NCBI GenBank assembly: GCA_029817715.1
Contig: JARUPY010000107.1
Span: 248,001 to 312,000 of the forward strand
Reading direction: 5' to 3'
Length of the DNA: 64,000 nt
Source of the DNA: Melastoma dodecandrum
Lineage: Eukaryota > Streptophyta > Magnoliopsida > Myrtales > Melastomataceae
Made by a program: the position numbers and the translations under genes. Below, in pieces: positions 46,754-57,638 of this stretch; within the stretch, counting starts at the first letter, position 1, and each line of letters starts with the position of its first letter. The notes beneath the pieces were generated by a model, which saw only the letters and a program-made list of their open reading frames with translations, did no database searches and was not told the origin of the DNA.

Positions 46754-46952
46754 TAAGCCCCCCCTTTTATGCTGGGTTGGCTATGCCGACTCAGCAGAAA
46801 TCATACCCTATATATAAAGGAGAGTCATCGTCCTTTTCCCGCACTTTTCTTCCTTGCTCAACACTTCTTCATTTTCTCCAAGAAACTAGAAACCCTCGCT
46901 TCCCGGAAAACTCTTCGTCTTCCTCCTTAACACTCTTCCGATCCTTAAAAAG
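46754..46952 (+). promoter_or_regulatory. Polypurine tract (-) and TATA-box promoter of the antisense PMD gene
   Basis: Beside the LTR, the minus strand reads AAAAGGGGGGGCTTA, a polypurine tract. On the plus strand, CTATATATAAAGG at 46808-46820 is a strong plant TATA box, 133 bp before the PMD start codon. This leaves room for a leader of about 100 nt. The gene therefore seems to have its own promoter inside the element. That is inference from motif and spacing only. Confidence 0.65.
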
Positions 46953-49900
46953 ATGTCGACTTTCAAGGCTTTCGAGGTCCATAATCAGCGTGCGGGGCCA
47001 ACCGGACCCATTCCGGTCACAGAGGATCAGGGATCGGGCGTCACCCTCGGACCTATCCTGCCGGAGCGTCTCTTCCCGGGGACAGTGCCGCTCAACTATC
47101 TCGTCACCGAGAAGCCCATCCCGATCTGCCATCCCAACTTCGTCGATCCCCTCAACTGGGAAGGTCAGGGATCCTTCCTGTGTTTTCCTTCTTCGTCTAA
47201 ATCTGAGATGGTGGAATGGCTCGAGATGTGGGAGGAGCACTTCACAGAGAGGTTTAGGAGTCAGAAGATTCTGAGGTTCTTTAGGATGTCCGTGGCAGAC
47301 AAGAACTGTGATCCTAGAGTCTGCTCGGCTATGCTGCCTTTCTGGAATTCCTCAGTCAATTGCTTCTATTTCCCGGAGGGTCCCATGTCTATTACCTTGG
47401 CAGATGTGAAGATTTTGGCCGGGTGCAAAGTCAATAGCCTCCCTGTTCGCCAATACTCCCTGGCAGGCGATATTAATCCCAAGGGCGCCCTTCAGTACAT
47501 GGAGGTGGTAAGCAGGCACTTAAAAATGGCCTCAGCAGGCAAAGAGCCAGATGAGAAGTTGTCGACCGAGTGCTTTGGCGCCCGGGAAGAGGTCGAGTTC
47601 CTCAGCACTTGGTTAAGCAAGTTTGTCTATTGCTTCCCAGGGAAGAAGGTCAGCCACACTTCTTATCCAGTGGCCAACTTTCTGAGGGAGACCAATGAAG
47701 AAATCTCTTGGGCCCCCTTCATTTTGGGTCTTCTTTACCATGATCTGGACAGAGCGACGACTCAGATCAAGCCGTTTCCAAAACATCCAGCAGGAGGACT
47801 GCTCTGGTTAGTTCACCTTTGGTCGGCTATGTGGATGCCAGGATTGACTGGGTTCAAGGGCCCTGCTTCGCCCCTCGAGTCGGCTTATTATGGGGAGACC
47901 ATCTTGGAGCAGTGCTGCCAGCGGAAGGATCAATGGCTTATGACATCGGTCACTGGCCACATGAAGCACATCGTCGACTTCGGCAGGGCAGATCGACGCA
48001 ATTGGGCACCCTTTCCAGGCGGCAAGACATTTGCTCAGGAAATTAAGCTTCAAGCTGCTCGTGGCTTCTGGAATGGGGTATTGACCCGCAGGGACCTACC
48101 AGTCATCTTCGACGGCTACCTGACCTTTGAAGCCTATAACCCTCAGCTGTGTGCAAGGCAGTTTGGGTTCATCCAGGGCGTAGCGGTTCCACTTGCTGAT
48201 CCTACCGGTGGCTTGTGCGGGGATAGGATGAAGAGAATTTCGTGCAAGCCGATCTCCCCGAAGACCCTCGACTTGCTCAACAGCAAGGCGCAGCTCTCCC
48301 AGATAGAATTCCCATCTGGTACTTCTGCCTGTTTCGCCACGCAATTCTTCACTGTGCTGTGGTCGACTACTTATGAAGAGCTGCGGGCTTTGATGCATTT
48401 CTTGGAGGTCTCCAAGGAACCTGATTTTTACATGGGCGACGCACATATCAAAGCGAGAGGTAAAGACTTAGTTTTACTTTAAGAGTATTGGGTTCTTAGT
48501 ATTAATCGCGAGCTTTCTTCTTTTCAGGATCAATGATGCCTCAAGGCTCTGAAAAATCCAAGCCTAAGGCTCCCCTTGTTCCTGCTCCTTCTAGGCTTAA
48601 GTCGACTGGCAAGGGGAAAGCTAAGGTGGCGAGCCCCAGGAAGACAGCTGTAGGTGGTCCCTCCAAGGCTCGACCTAAAAGCGCTCCAAAGCGCAAAGCG
48701 ATTGAGGCAGGAGATCTTGAAGAGGTGCCTCTATCCCAGAGGAGGAAACTGGTGAAGGTACCAGCCTCAGTGGCGGCCCCTCTTCCCAAGTCGCCGACTA
48801 CCGTAGCGGCGACTTCTTCTTCGAGGTCGCCAGCAGCGGTGGCCCCAGTGAGTTCATCATCTGCTGCGGTGCCTGCGACCTTAGTGACGGTCGGTATCGC
48901 TCGAGGAGCGACTACAGAGGTATGACTCTACTGGTTCTAATTCATCTTGAGCTTCTGTATCTAACCCGCACTATATTGCTTAGGGCGAAGCGTCAACCGG
49001 AGGTGGTGACCAGCCTCCTCCGGTTGTAGTCGAGACGGGTGCAACGGCCTCAACCGTCGAGGTGAGCTTGACTCCCTGCTAGGATATATTCCTCTAGTTC
49101 ATATATGAACTTTTAGTCTTATTACACTCTACTCTAGGAAGAGCAGGCTCCTGAAGTCTTGCTACAAGAAGGAACCACTATGGTTCTAGTCGATCCTTCG
49201 ATTCAGTCGACGCGAGAGGGGGCACCGCCTCAGCCGATGCAAGAGGAGGAAGAACTAGGCGTTCCTTCTTCCTCAGTCCCCACTCCTGCACCACCAATGG
49301 TATGTGTTCTTCTTTCACACGAGGCATGGCGTTGTTATCACGATTCTAACCGCGACACTTCACAGGTTCGTCCGAAGAGAGTGAAGACGACTGCTGGTCG
49401 CAAGAAGGCTCCTACACCCTCCACTTCTTCGGGCGAAAGTTCTGAAGATTTACTACCTTCAGAGGTAGGTATTCGATCGCATGGATGTGTCGACTTTTCG
49501 GGGTGCTGTGTCTTAGCAACATTTCATTTCTTATTCTGCAGGGTCCTGCTGCAGCGACCTCGACTAGCGACCCATGGGTGAAGCTTCACCAGGACATCGA
49601 AGAATTCTGCCAACTTCTGCTCATTGACCCCTTAAACGTCGACGAGTTTAGGAGGATGCAGAAGCTGCTGAAGGAGATCGAGACATCCCCTCGGGTTACG
49701 GACGGAATACTGGGGGCCTGCAAGAGTTTCAGGTCGACGTATTGGACCCGCTGGAGGGACTACTACGCCGACCTGCTCGCCTACGACTTGACCGACTCGA
49801 AGATTCGGTCGATCAATGAAGCTCGAGGGCAGGCCTCTAAAGCTGCACAGGACGCCCGCCAACATTTGGTCGATGTGCAAGAGAAGCTGACCGAGGCAGA

Positions 49901-50126
49901 GAGACAGATAGAGTTCTATACGAACCTGAAGAATGACCTGACTCGGCAGCTTGCGTCGATCAATACTCAAGAAATCGAGGAGCTGGAGGCCAACGCTGAG
50001 AAGGATAGAGAAAAGGTCGTCGACCTTTATGCCCAGCGAAACAAGGTGAACGCGAAGCGACGAGCTCGTAAATCCCTTGTCCTCGATTTTAGAGAAGTTG
50101 GCGGGTTATGGAGTCTAGACTTGTAA
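46953..50126 (+). CDS. Intact plant mobile domain (PMD) protein, antisense gene of element 2
   Basis: The domain is the aminotransferase-like plant mobile domain; host relatives MAIN and MAIL1 act in the nucleus in transposon silencing and gene control. Six exons by my reading are 46953-48459, 48528-48919, 48984-49061, 49138-49299, 49366-49464 and 49542-50126. Every junction is GT-AG and keeps the frame, giving 940 residues. The PMD fills about residues 1-500 (CDPRVCSAMLPFWNSSVNCF, FPKHPAGGLLWLVHLWSAMW, FEAYNPQLCARQFGFIQGVA). A basic, Ser/Pro/Ala-rich middle (KSKPKAPLVP, PKRKAIEAGD) may hold a nuclear signal. The last exon is probably coiled coil. It lies antisense to and convergent with pol, 132 bp apart. 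Because it is antisense, its introns are not removed from the element's genomic RNA. Whether it is made, and what it binds, is unknown. Confidence 0.9.
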
Positions 50127-50258
50127 CCAAAGAACAACGCAATTTGATTATTTTTGCTTTACTGAACAAATCAAGTATCTTATGTCTCGAATGAATTCCT
50201 GCCCACTACGCTAAATTCATTCTTCCAAACAGCGTTACTGAAGCCTAGCGCGATTTTC

Positions 50259-53200
50259 TTAGGAATTAAGCGCTTCCCAAATTAATGGAGTCCTTTGTCT
50301 TAGGATTTTATGATGAGCTTCCCAGATAGTCGCGCAGTAGGATTTAAGATATTTACCATTGACCTTCAATGGATGCCTATCTCCTTCTCTGGTCATAAGT
50401 CGATACGTATTAGATGAGTATGTCTCGCACACTTCATATGGACCCTCCCAATTAGGAGACCACTTACCCAAGACTTGGTCTTTTGATTTAAGGGGTAGGA
50501 TCATCTTCCATACCAAGTCGCCCACTTTGAAGCGCTTATGGACAACCTTTTTATTATAGTATCTAGCAATTCTTTGCTTATGTACCTCAAGTCGGTCTAT
50601 TACGTCGAGTCGCTTCTTCTCCAATTCTTCTAAAGCGAGGTACATTGCCTCGTCTTGCAAGTCAGGATGAGCTACCCTGAGCGACTTGTATCGAATCTCA
50701 ATAGGTAGGACAGCATCTTGCCCATATACCAGCAAAAAAGGGGCTTCTCCTGTGCTGTCTCTCTTGGTGACTCTTAGAGCCCACAAGGTGTCCTGCAATA
50801 GTTCGTGCCATTTTCTTGGATTTGCACCAACCATTTTCTGAATGTTATTCTTTATGAGCTTATTAGTAGCTTCAGCTTGTCCATTCGACTGGGGGTAATA
50901 AGGTGTCGAATTAGTGATTGAAAAGCTAAATTCAGCAGCGAATTCACGCACCTTCTCATTATTGAAAACGGTGCCATTATCTACTACGATATTCTGGGGA
51001 ATCCCAAATCTATAAATGATGGAGGATCTGAGAAAATCGATCACCTCTTTGTGATCAATTTTCTGGTATACTTGAGCCTCGACCCACTTGGTAAAGTAGT
51101 CAGTAGCGACTAGAATGTAGGCATCGCCTTTACTCGAGTGTGGGTGAATCTCCCCGATTATATCTAAAGCCCAAGACCTAAACGGCCAAGGCTTGATGAC
51201 TGAGACTAAATCGGACGCTGGGGCCCTTGTCACCGGACCATGTTTTTGACACTCTTGGCACCCCCTAGCCATTTCTATGCAATTCTTTAGCATTGATGGC
51301 CAGTAAAAACCATGTCTTTGGATAGTCCAAGACATTTTGGTGCCAGATTGGTGAGACCCGCATAAACCCTGGTGAGTCTCCAACATAATTGGGGTCGCTT
51401 CGTCTAAGTCGACGCATCTTAGTAGGACTCCTTCTTTGGTCTTTCTGTAAAGTACCCCATCTATAAGAGTGTACGACAAAGCCTGAGTCTTGATTCTTTG
51501 GCTCGCCTTTTGTGTTGGGTCGGAGAGGAAGTCGGTGATTGGTCTCCTCCAATCTTTATCGCTTGTCATTATATTCAGAGTGAACGCGTCGCCTTGGGGA
51601 GCTAAGTGGGAAGCTATTTCTGGGATACAATCGCTTCCCCTTTTGGCCTTGTATCCTGAAGCCTTTTGGGCTAGGTCGTTAGCGATTGTGTTTTCCTCCC
51701 GGCCTACAAAAAGGAAAGTAATTACTTCGAACCGCTCGACTAGCCTTCGAGCGACTTGATGATAGGGTGCGAGTTTCTCTTGACATAGAGAGTCGCCGTT
51801 CATCTGGTTAATAATCAGTTGAGAGTCTCCCATTACTCTGGCTTTCCTGGCTCCCAAGGCTAATAACTCCTTTAAGAGCGTGATCAACGCTTCGTACTCA
51901 GTCGCATTGTTTGTATGAGTTGCCGACAGACGATATGCTAGGCGAACGTCCTTTCCTAGTGGCGAAAGTACGTGGAGGCCTATGCCTACGCCGGATTTCG
52001 CCGAAGACCCATCAAACCAAGCTTGCCAGACATCCTCAAGGAATTCCTCTTGATCGATTGATGTAGATGAATCGTGGTTCACTAAGAAATCGGCTAAGGC
52101 CTGCCCTTTCACCGACTGTTGAGGTTTGAAACGCAGTTCGTATGCGGATAGGACCAAGCTCCATTTACTAATTCTTCCGGTCAATAGGGGACTTTCGAAA
52201 AAGTATTTTATGACTGGGGACTTGGCAATAACATGAACCTCTTGGGATCCGAGATAATGTCTCAGCTTCTTAACAGCATAAAAGATTGACAGGCATAACT
52301 TCTCCTTAATTGTATAGCGCTTTTCTGTAGCAGTTAGTTGTCTTGACAAATAGTAGACTGCTCTCTCAGTTTTGTCCTCTGTCTCTTGGGCTAACATGGC
52401 ACCGATGACTGATTCAGTCGCTGCCACGTAAAGCAGATAAGGCTTTCCTATCCGAGGAGGGGCAAGCACAGGCGGTTTCATTAAGTACTCCTTTAAGCCT
52501 TCAAATGCTTTTTGGTGTTTGTCGCTCCACACAAAATTTCCCTTTGCCTTTAGTAAGGTCGAGAAAACTTCTGTCCGTCCAGCGACGTTACCAATAAATC
52601 GCCTTAGATAATTGACCCTTCCTAAGAAAGCCTGTAACTGCTTCTTATTACTCGGAGGGTTCAATCTTTGAATGGCGTTCACTTTGTTCTGGTCGACTTC
52701 TATACCACGTTGATGAACTAGGAACCCTAGGAAATGTCCTGCTCTGACTCCGAAGGCACATTTGAGAGGGTTTAGTTTGAGCTGATGCTTTCTCATTTGA
52801 ATGAAAGCATTTCTAAGGTCATTAACATGTGACTTCTCATCTCGTGACTTGACTACTATATCGTCTATGTATACTTCGACCGTTTTGCTAATTAAGGCAT
52901 CAAATATAGCGTTCATGGCCCGTTGGTAGGTTGCCCCAGCGTTTTTGAGTCCGAATGGCATGACTACCCATTCGAAAATGCCTAAGGGACATCTGAACGC
53001 AGTTTTATGGATATCCTCTTCGGCTAGGAAGATTTGGTTATATCCTGAGAAACCATCCATGAAGGACATAATTTGGTGCCCTGCAGTCTTGTCGACTAAA
53101 TCATCTGCGATGGGCATAGGGTACTCATCTTTTGGAGTGGCACGATTCAAGTCTCTAAAGTCGATGCAAATCCTAATCTTACCATTCTTTTTAATGACAG

Positions 53201-53828
53201 GAACTATACTGGATATCCATTCGGTGTACCTCGATGTCCTTATATATCCGGCTTTAAAGAGCTTTTTGACTTCCTCAAATACTGCTTGAGTGACTTCATG
53301 AGTCATTCTCCTCGGCGCCTGTTGGACTGGTTTAAATCCTGTTTTGATTGGTAACTTGTGTTCCACAAGTCGGCGATCTAGGCCAGGCATCTCAGTGTAA
53401 TCCCAAGCGAAACAATCTTTAAACTCTTCTAGAGTAGCTTTGATAGAATGGAAAAGTTCTTTATTCATCGAGGAACTGATAAAAACAATTCGAGGGCTCG
53501 ATGCCTCGCCTAAATTGACGCCTACGAGTGAGTCACATGGCATCATCAGTGACTCACGACTCTGGACACCACCTAAATTGGTGTCCACGTTATTACATGG
53601 CCTAATTTCGAAATCGATGTTGCCTATCTGGCATCCTACTTTCCTAGTCATCCTAACATGCTTCTGAAGTCGCTGTAGGATATCAGCGACTGCATGACCT
53701 TTCTCCTCACTGTCCATACATCCCTTCATGTAGGAGTCTATCGGGCTCCAACTCCGTCGCAGTGCTCTCTTGGCTCTTAGGCGCTTCTCCCTGGTCGTCG
53801 CTTGGGCTGTTGTTCGTTTCGCCTCCAT
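50259..53828 (-). CDS. pol: Tat-clade pol of element 2: RT, two RNase H domains, integrase
   Basis: A single uninterrupted frame of 1189 codons. RT covers about residues 140-400, with RDLNRATPKDEYPMP and YIDD at 320-323. The RNase H (about 460-580) is followed by an archaeal-type RNase H (about 603-725: AWFDGSS, NNATEYEAL, GDSQLI), a Tat-clade mark. Integrase shows the HHCC finger (His819 to CQEC 857-860) and a D-D-E core (Asp889 in ALDIIG, Asp950 in VVDNGT, Glu986 in NGQAEA). There is no chromodomain. The real pol start is probably not the ATG at 53828. The frame overlaps the protease frame by 122 bp and is in +1 relative to it, with homology to element 1 starting at EEKGHAVADILQRL. All catalytic residues are present. 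Confidence 0.94.
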   Translation of the reverse strand: MEAKRTTAQATTREKRLRAKRALRRSWSPIDSYMKGCMDSEEKGHAVADILQRLQKHVRMTRKVGCQIGNIDFEIRPCNNVDTNLGGVQSRESLMMPCDSLVGVNLGEASSPRIVFISSSMNKELFHSIKATLEEFKDCFAWDYTEMPGLDRRLVEHKLPIKTGFKPVQQAPRRMTHEVTQAVFEEVKKLFKAGYIRTSRYTEWISSIVPVIKKNGKIRICIDFRDLNRATPKDEYPMPIADDLVDKTAGHQIMSFMDGFSGYNQIFLAEEDIHKTAFRCPLGIFEWVVMPFGLKNAGATYQRAMNAIFDALISKTVEVYIDDIVVKSRDEKSHVNDLRNAFIQMRKHQLKLNPLKCAFGVRAGHFLGFLVHQRGIEVDQNKVNAIQRLNPPSNKKQLQAFLGRVNYLRRFIGNVAGRTEVFSTLLKAKGNFVWSDKHQKAFEGLKEYLMKPPVLAPPRIGKPYLLYVAATESVIGAMLAQETEDKTERAVYYLSRQLTATEKRYTIKEKLCLSIFYAVKKLRHYLGSQEVHVIAKSPVIKYFFESPLLTGRISKWSLVLSAYELRFKPQQSVKGQALADFLVNHDSSTSIDQEEFLEDVWQAWFDGSSAKSGVGIGLHVLSPLGKDVRLAYRLSATHTNNATEYEALITLLKELLALGARKARVMGDSQLIINQMNGDSLCQEKLAPYHQVARRLVERFEVITFLFVGREENTIANDLAQKASGYKAKRGSDCIPEIASHLAPQGDAFTLNIMTSDKDWRRPITDFLSDPTQKASQRIKTQALSYTLIDGVLYRKTKEGVLLRCVDLDEATPIMLETHQGLCGSHQSGTKMSWTIQRHGFYWPSMLKNCIEMARGCQECQKHGPVTRAPASDLVSVIKPWPFRSWALDIIGEIHPHSSKGDAYILVATDYFTKWVEAQVYQKIDHKEVIDFLRSSIIYRFGIPQNIVVDNGTVFNNEKVREFAAEFSFSITNSTPYYPQSNGQAEATNKLIKNNIQKMVGANPRKWHELLQDTLWALRVTKRDSTGEAPFLLVYGQDAVLPIEIRYKSLRVAHPDLQDEAMYLALEELEKKRLDVIDRLEVHKQRIARYYNKKVVHKRFKVGDLVWKMILPLKSKDQVLGKWSPNWEGPYEVCETYSSNTYRLMTREGDRHPLKVNGKYLKSYCATIWEAHHKILRQRTPLIWEALNS

Positions 53829-55388
53829 CTTTAGTCGTGACTACCTTCTGCAGGACCTCGTCTATGTCTTTGTCTGTGAAGTCGGGCCCCCATCCTGTTG
53901 GCACAATCGGTCCTTCGTCAGGCTTGGGGTGAGAGGTGCCATAGCTCACGATGAAGTCGAACTTCCCTGAAGGTTCACCTAAGGGTCCGACTGTGGGGTC
54001 TCCCAGCTTGTAGCGCTGGTCCAGAGTAAGGTCCTTGACTGTCTTACATGTCTCTGCATGCAAAATACCCTTGTCACAACAGGAGTATTCATCAGCCTTA
54101 ACGATTTCTATTTCGGAGTCAAGCCATAGGATTAACTCCCTATGCAAAGTAGATGGAATCGCGGCGGCCTTATGAAGCCAATCGCGTCCTAAAAGCGCAT
54201 TAAATGAAGGGGCTATATCGATTACAAAGAAAGCAGTTTCCTGCTCGTGTCTCCCGACGCCTAGGCGCACGGAGCATATACCCAGGCACTCGGATTTTCT
54301 CCCATTGAAGCCACTTACAGCTACGTCGGTTCGCACCAACTCGCTAGGCTTGTACCCAAGTAATCTAAACTTGGCGAGGGGAAGAACATTGACAGTGGCG
54401 CCATTGTCTATTAAGACTCGACCCACTAAGACACCATCAAAGGTGGCTGAGATATACAGCGAATGCATATGCTGTTTCATACGATCTGATGGTTTCCTCA
54501 ACCAGTGCAGAGGGAAGCCAGAAGGAAATGTAGTGACTTTAGAGTCGAGAGTTTTACCTTCCGATGCCTCCGACTTGTTGTTGCAGGCGAACTCTGCAGG
54601 GAGGGTAAGAACGTTACAGCCCACGAGGGGCCGTTGCTCTGCATCGAAGTCGCAGGGCTTCTCTCCTCGTAGAGGAGTGTAGTCGAAACTCGAGCCTGGG
54701 TCTTCCGAGTAATCAGTAGACTCGACCCGCTCGGGCTCTGCGACTTGTTTCCCTGTGGCGTGGTTCCCGCCAAAGGATGGCATCACAGGGGTCATTCTTG
54801 GCTTTTTCTGGGCGTGACTTAGACGCCTTTCTTTTCTCTTTTGAGCCCTCACGGGAAGCGTAATCTTTCTTTCCGCCTTCTGCCATTGAGACGAAGGGTT
54901 AAGCGCTTTGACAAATCTCGGTTTCTTAGAACCAAAGGGAAGTCGACTCACCTCCACAAACCTTCCGTCGGCTGGGTCATATCCTACCTGCACAGGGTTA
55001 TCTGCTGGCCTATTCGAGGGCTTGTTAAGGTTCGAGTTACCTGAGCCCTCAGGACGGGCTGCCTTCACGAGCATCTCCCCTTTTGCGGATAAGTCGACGA
55101 GCCGCAAGAAGTAGCTAACGCAGCATGCTGTGCAGAGCTGGGTAATGAGTATGCGGTTGTGAGCGATCAGCTTGCACTTTTGGCACAGCAGCTTTTCGTC
55201 TAGGAATTGGGCGATGGGTGGCCCCCTCCGTAGTTCCTGAGGATCGACTGTCTGCGACGCATAACGGGGTCTGCGATTCATGGCCTGCTGAGGTTGGTCC
55301 TCTCCCTTATGTTCCGCTACCGGCTTGATCTCCTTGACAGGGGTAGTTCTAGTGTACCCCTGTTTGATGACCCTTTGGCCAGACGAGT
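53707..55388 (-). CDS. Tat-clade protease region of element 2
   Basis: A cysteine-rich module (LLCQKCKLIAHNRILITQLC) is followed by an aspartic protease with the DNGA active site (VLIDNGATVNVLPLAKF) and GRDWLHKAAAIPSTLHREL. The frame is open upstream of the first ATG at 55281. It appears to continue gag after a one-base frameshift near 55400, so this part is normally translated as one polyprotein with gag. It ends at TGA (53707) just where pol takes over in the +1 frame. Confidence 0.88.
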
Positions 55389-57611
55389 CTATGAACTCCA
55401 GTCGCCGTGCCGGGCGTTCTGTTCCCCGGGCGCTGCCTCTCCATTGCCCTTGTGACCCTGGGGGCCTCCTCTTCCACCTCGCGAGGCTAATCGGCGATCT
55501 GCGCTAGGAGGGCTTCTGAAGGCGTGAGAAGATCCTTGGGGAGTATTGAGCGACATTGCTGCTTCTTCGAACGGGGTCAAGTCGTACCACTCCTCCGTTT
55601 TGCTGTCCAGTAGATACTTCTTGAACGTGTGGCACCGATCCGTAGTGTGAGTGTTGTTCAAGTGCCAGTGGCATAGCCACTTCTCCCTTCCTTTGGGCAG
55701 AATGAAGACCCCACGCTCAGCTAGTCGCTTCATGAGGGCATTAGCCACCAAAGTCTCGCCAGTTGCTTGTACGTCCTGCGAGGGTACGACAGAGTCGTTA
55801 ATAACTTCTAAGAGATTAACCTCAGCGTCAAATATGTCAAACGTATGAATAGCGACTTCATCCCCGAATGGATTATTATCCACCACGGCGACTTCGTCAA
55901 CTTCGGGAAAACGGAGCTCTTTAGACTCTATTAAATCCTGTATGATATTTCTAAAGGACAAACAGTCCTTGGTAGCATGGGTGAAAGACCCATGCCACTT
56001 GCAGTAATTCCTATTCTTTTCCCTCTCCGTCTGGGGAACTCGATGGCCGGGCTTAAGCCTAATCCTTTTCCTTTGATGAAGCCAGTCGAATATAGCGTCG
56101 ACTTTATCTGTGTCGAAAGAATACTTTCTTTCTTCGGCATTCTTTTGGGATGCCTTAGCTTTGGAATTCTTCTTAGCCAGGGGGTCGCATATAGTCGACT
56201 CCCCCTTGACAAATTCCGCCACGTCGACTTCATAAGTGTCGACTTGGTAGGCTCGAGTCAGCTGGGCTTCCTCTGTAAGGAGCTGATAATACTCTGCGGC
56301 CCTCCTTGCTAAGTCATACAGGTCAGCAAAGCGCTCGCCCTGCAGCTTTTTCCGGAACGGAATAGTCAACGCATTTAATGCGAGAAGTAATTGATCCTTC
56401 TCCGGTATGGGGGGGCTACACCGTAGTAGGGCCTTCCTGAGTTTCATTAGGAACTGCCCTGGGTGTTCTCCGTTAGCCTGCTTAAGGCGCATTACCTCAA
56501 ACATCGACATGGGGGTGTCCAGTCGAGCAAAGGTCTTAACGAACATAGATTGCATCTGAGTCCACGAGGCTATTGACCCTGGCGGCAAACTCGCATACCA
56601 CGTAAAGGCATCCCCTGTTAACGAGTTAGGGAAGAGCTTCAGTTTCCAAAAGTCGTTCCCAGCCGCCTCACCAAGTTGGTGAGTGAAGCGAGCGACATGC
56701 TCGAGTGGGGTCATTTCATCTTCACCCGAAAAACGTGTAAAGTCGGGCACCTTATAACCTCTAGGTAAAGGGAAATCCCTGTCGACATACGTAGGATAGG
56801 GAGACCTGTACAAACAGGCGTCGTCTCGCCGAGCTATTCCGGGGACGACTTGCTCTATAACCTGAGTTATGGCCTCCCTCAAGTCTGGGGGTACGCCGCC
56901 TACTGGGGCCTGCGCTGTAGGTCGAGTCGACCTTATCGGGCTGTACGGAGATCTTTCCCCCACTCTCTGACTCGCTGGATTCCTCGTGTAGAAAGAAGGC
57001 TCTTCCCGAAAGTTTCCACCTCGGGATCCAAGCACATAGGGGTCTCCAGTCGCGTCGATTACAGGTTCTTTTCCAGGGCGATGAGACGGAATAAAATCCT
57101 CCCCTAGATCCGTTTCCTCTTGAAAGTCCTCTGCCTCATTCCAATACGTATTCGTCGGTTGATTACGTGAAGAAGAGGGTCGACTAGGGGGAACCAAATT
57201 CCCAGGTTCGAATAGAGTATTTGTCCTTATGTCGGATCGCTCAAAAGTCACGTTACGTGGCCCTTGAGTAGTCCGACGAGCGTCCGCCATGAACGTAGAC
57301 TCCCTAAATGGGGCCTCTCTCATACGAGACCTTACTCTTTCCTCGTCTCTCGGGCCAGAAAGACGCCCTATTAGAGTTTGGACATCCATTAGGATGCCCT
57401 TCATATCGGTCAAATCCTGACGCACACTCCCCAATTCCTTGTGGAACTCCAGTCTCGAAATAAATTCGGACGGGGCATGTGAATCAAAAGCGGACTGGTT
57501 CGTAGCTGCCTGGTCTCCTAAGGCTGGCGTTTCCAAGTTCATTCCCGGAGGAAGTTCCTGGTTTTCCCCATCTAAGGGATTCTGAGTAGTACTTCGAGTA
57601 TTTCTCGGCAT
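55389..57611 (-). CDS. gag: Tat-clade gag of element 2
   Basis: The start is the ATG at 57611 (MPRNTRSTTQ), 27 bp from the internal LTR; the upstream open frame lies in the LTR. It has 740 codons. The capsid region includes YPTYVDRDFPLPRGYKVPDF, TRFSGEDEMTPLEHVARFTH and GDAFTWYASLPPGSIASW. Zinc-knuckle-like blocks read YCKWHGSFTHATKDC and CHWHLNNTHTTDRC. A Gly- and Arg-rich tail (RRLASRGGRGGPQGHKG) may bind RNA. Comparison with element 1 (SRRQLEFDNS against ARRLEFIDSS in the next frame) shows a lost base near 55400. The stop at 55389 is therefore a recent defect and not the natural end. Confidence 0.9.
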   Translation of the reverse strand: MPRNTRSTTQNPLDGENQELPPGMNLETPALGDQAATNQSAFDSHAPSEFISRLEFHKELGSVRQDLTDMKGILMDVQTLIGRLSGPRDEERVRSRMREAPFRESTFMADARRTTQGPRNVTFERSDIRTNTLFEPGNLVPPSRPSSSRNQPTNTYWNEAEDFQEETDLGEDFIPSHRPGKEPVIDATGDPYVLGSRGGNFREEPSFYTRNPASQRVGERSPYSPIRSTRPTAQAPVGGVPPDLREAITQVIEQVVPGIARRDDACLYRSPYPTYVDRDFPLPRGYKVPDFTRFSGEDEMTPLEHVARFTHQLGEAAGNDFWKLKLFPNSLTGDAFTWYASLPPGSIASWTQMQSMFVKTFARLDTPMSMFEVMRLKQANGEHPGQFLMKLRKALLRCSPPIPEKDQLLLALNALTIPFRKKLQGERFADLYDLARRAAEYYQLLTEEAQLTRAYQVDTYEVDVAEFVKGESTICDPLAKKNSKAKASQKNAEERKYSFDTDKVDAIFDWLHQRKRIRLKPGHRVPQTEREKNRNYCKWHGSFTHATKDCLSFRNIIQDLIESKELRFPEVDEVAVVDNNPFGDEVAIHTFDIFDAEVNLLEVINDSVVPSQDVQATGETLVANALMKRLAERGVFILPKGREKWLCHWHLNNTHTTDRCHTFKKYLLDSKTEEWYDLTPFEEAAMSLNTPQGSSHAFRSPPSADRRLASRGGRGGPQGHKGNGEAAPGEQNARHGDWSS

Positions 57612-57615
57612 GTCC

Positions 57616-57634
57616 TCCCACTGTGGTCGCCAAA
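57616..57634 (-). other. Primer binding site beside the internal LTR of element 2
   Basis: The minus strand reads TTTTGGCGACCACAGTGGG-type sequence next to LTR 57639-58619. It is the same as the primer site at 59311-59330 and as in element 1. Confidence 0.7.
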
Positions 57635-57638
57635 AACG

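Noticed and set aside
55389..55391. Natural stop between gag and protease in element 2
   Set aside because: Element 1 residues continue in the alternative frame of element 2 upstream of this stop, so a lost base near 55400 explains it better.
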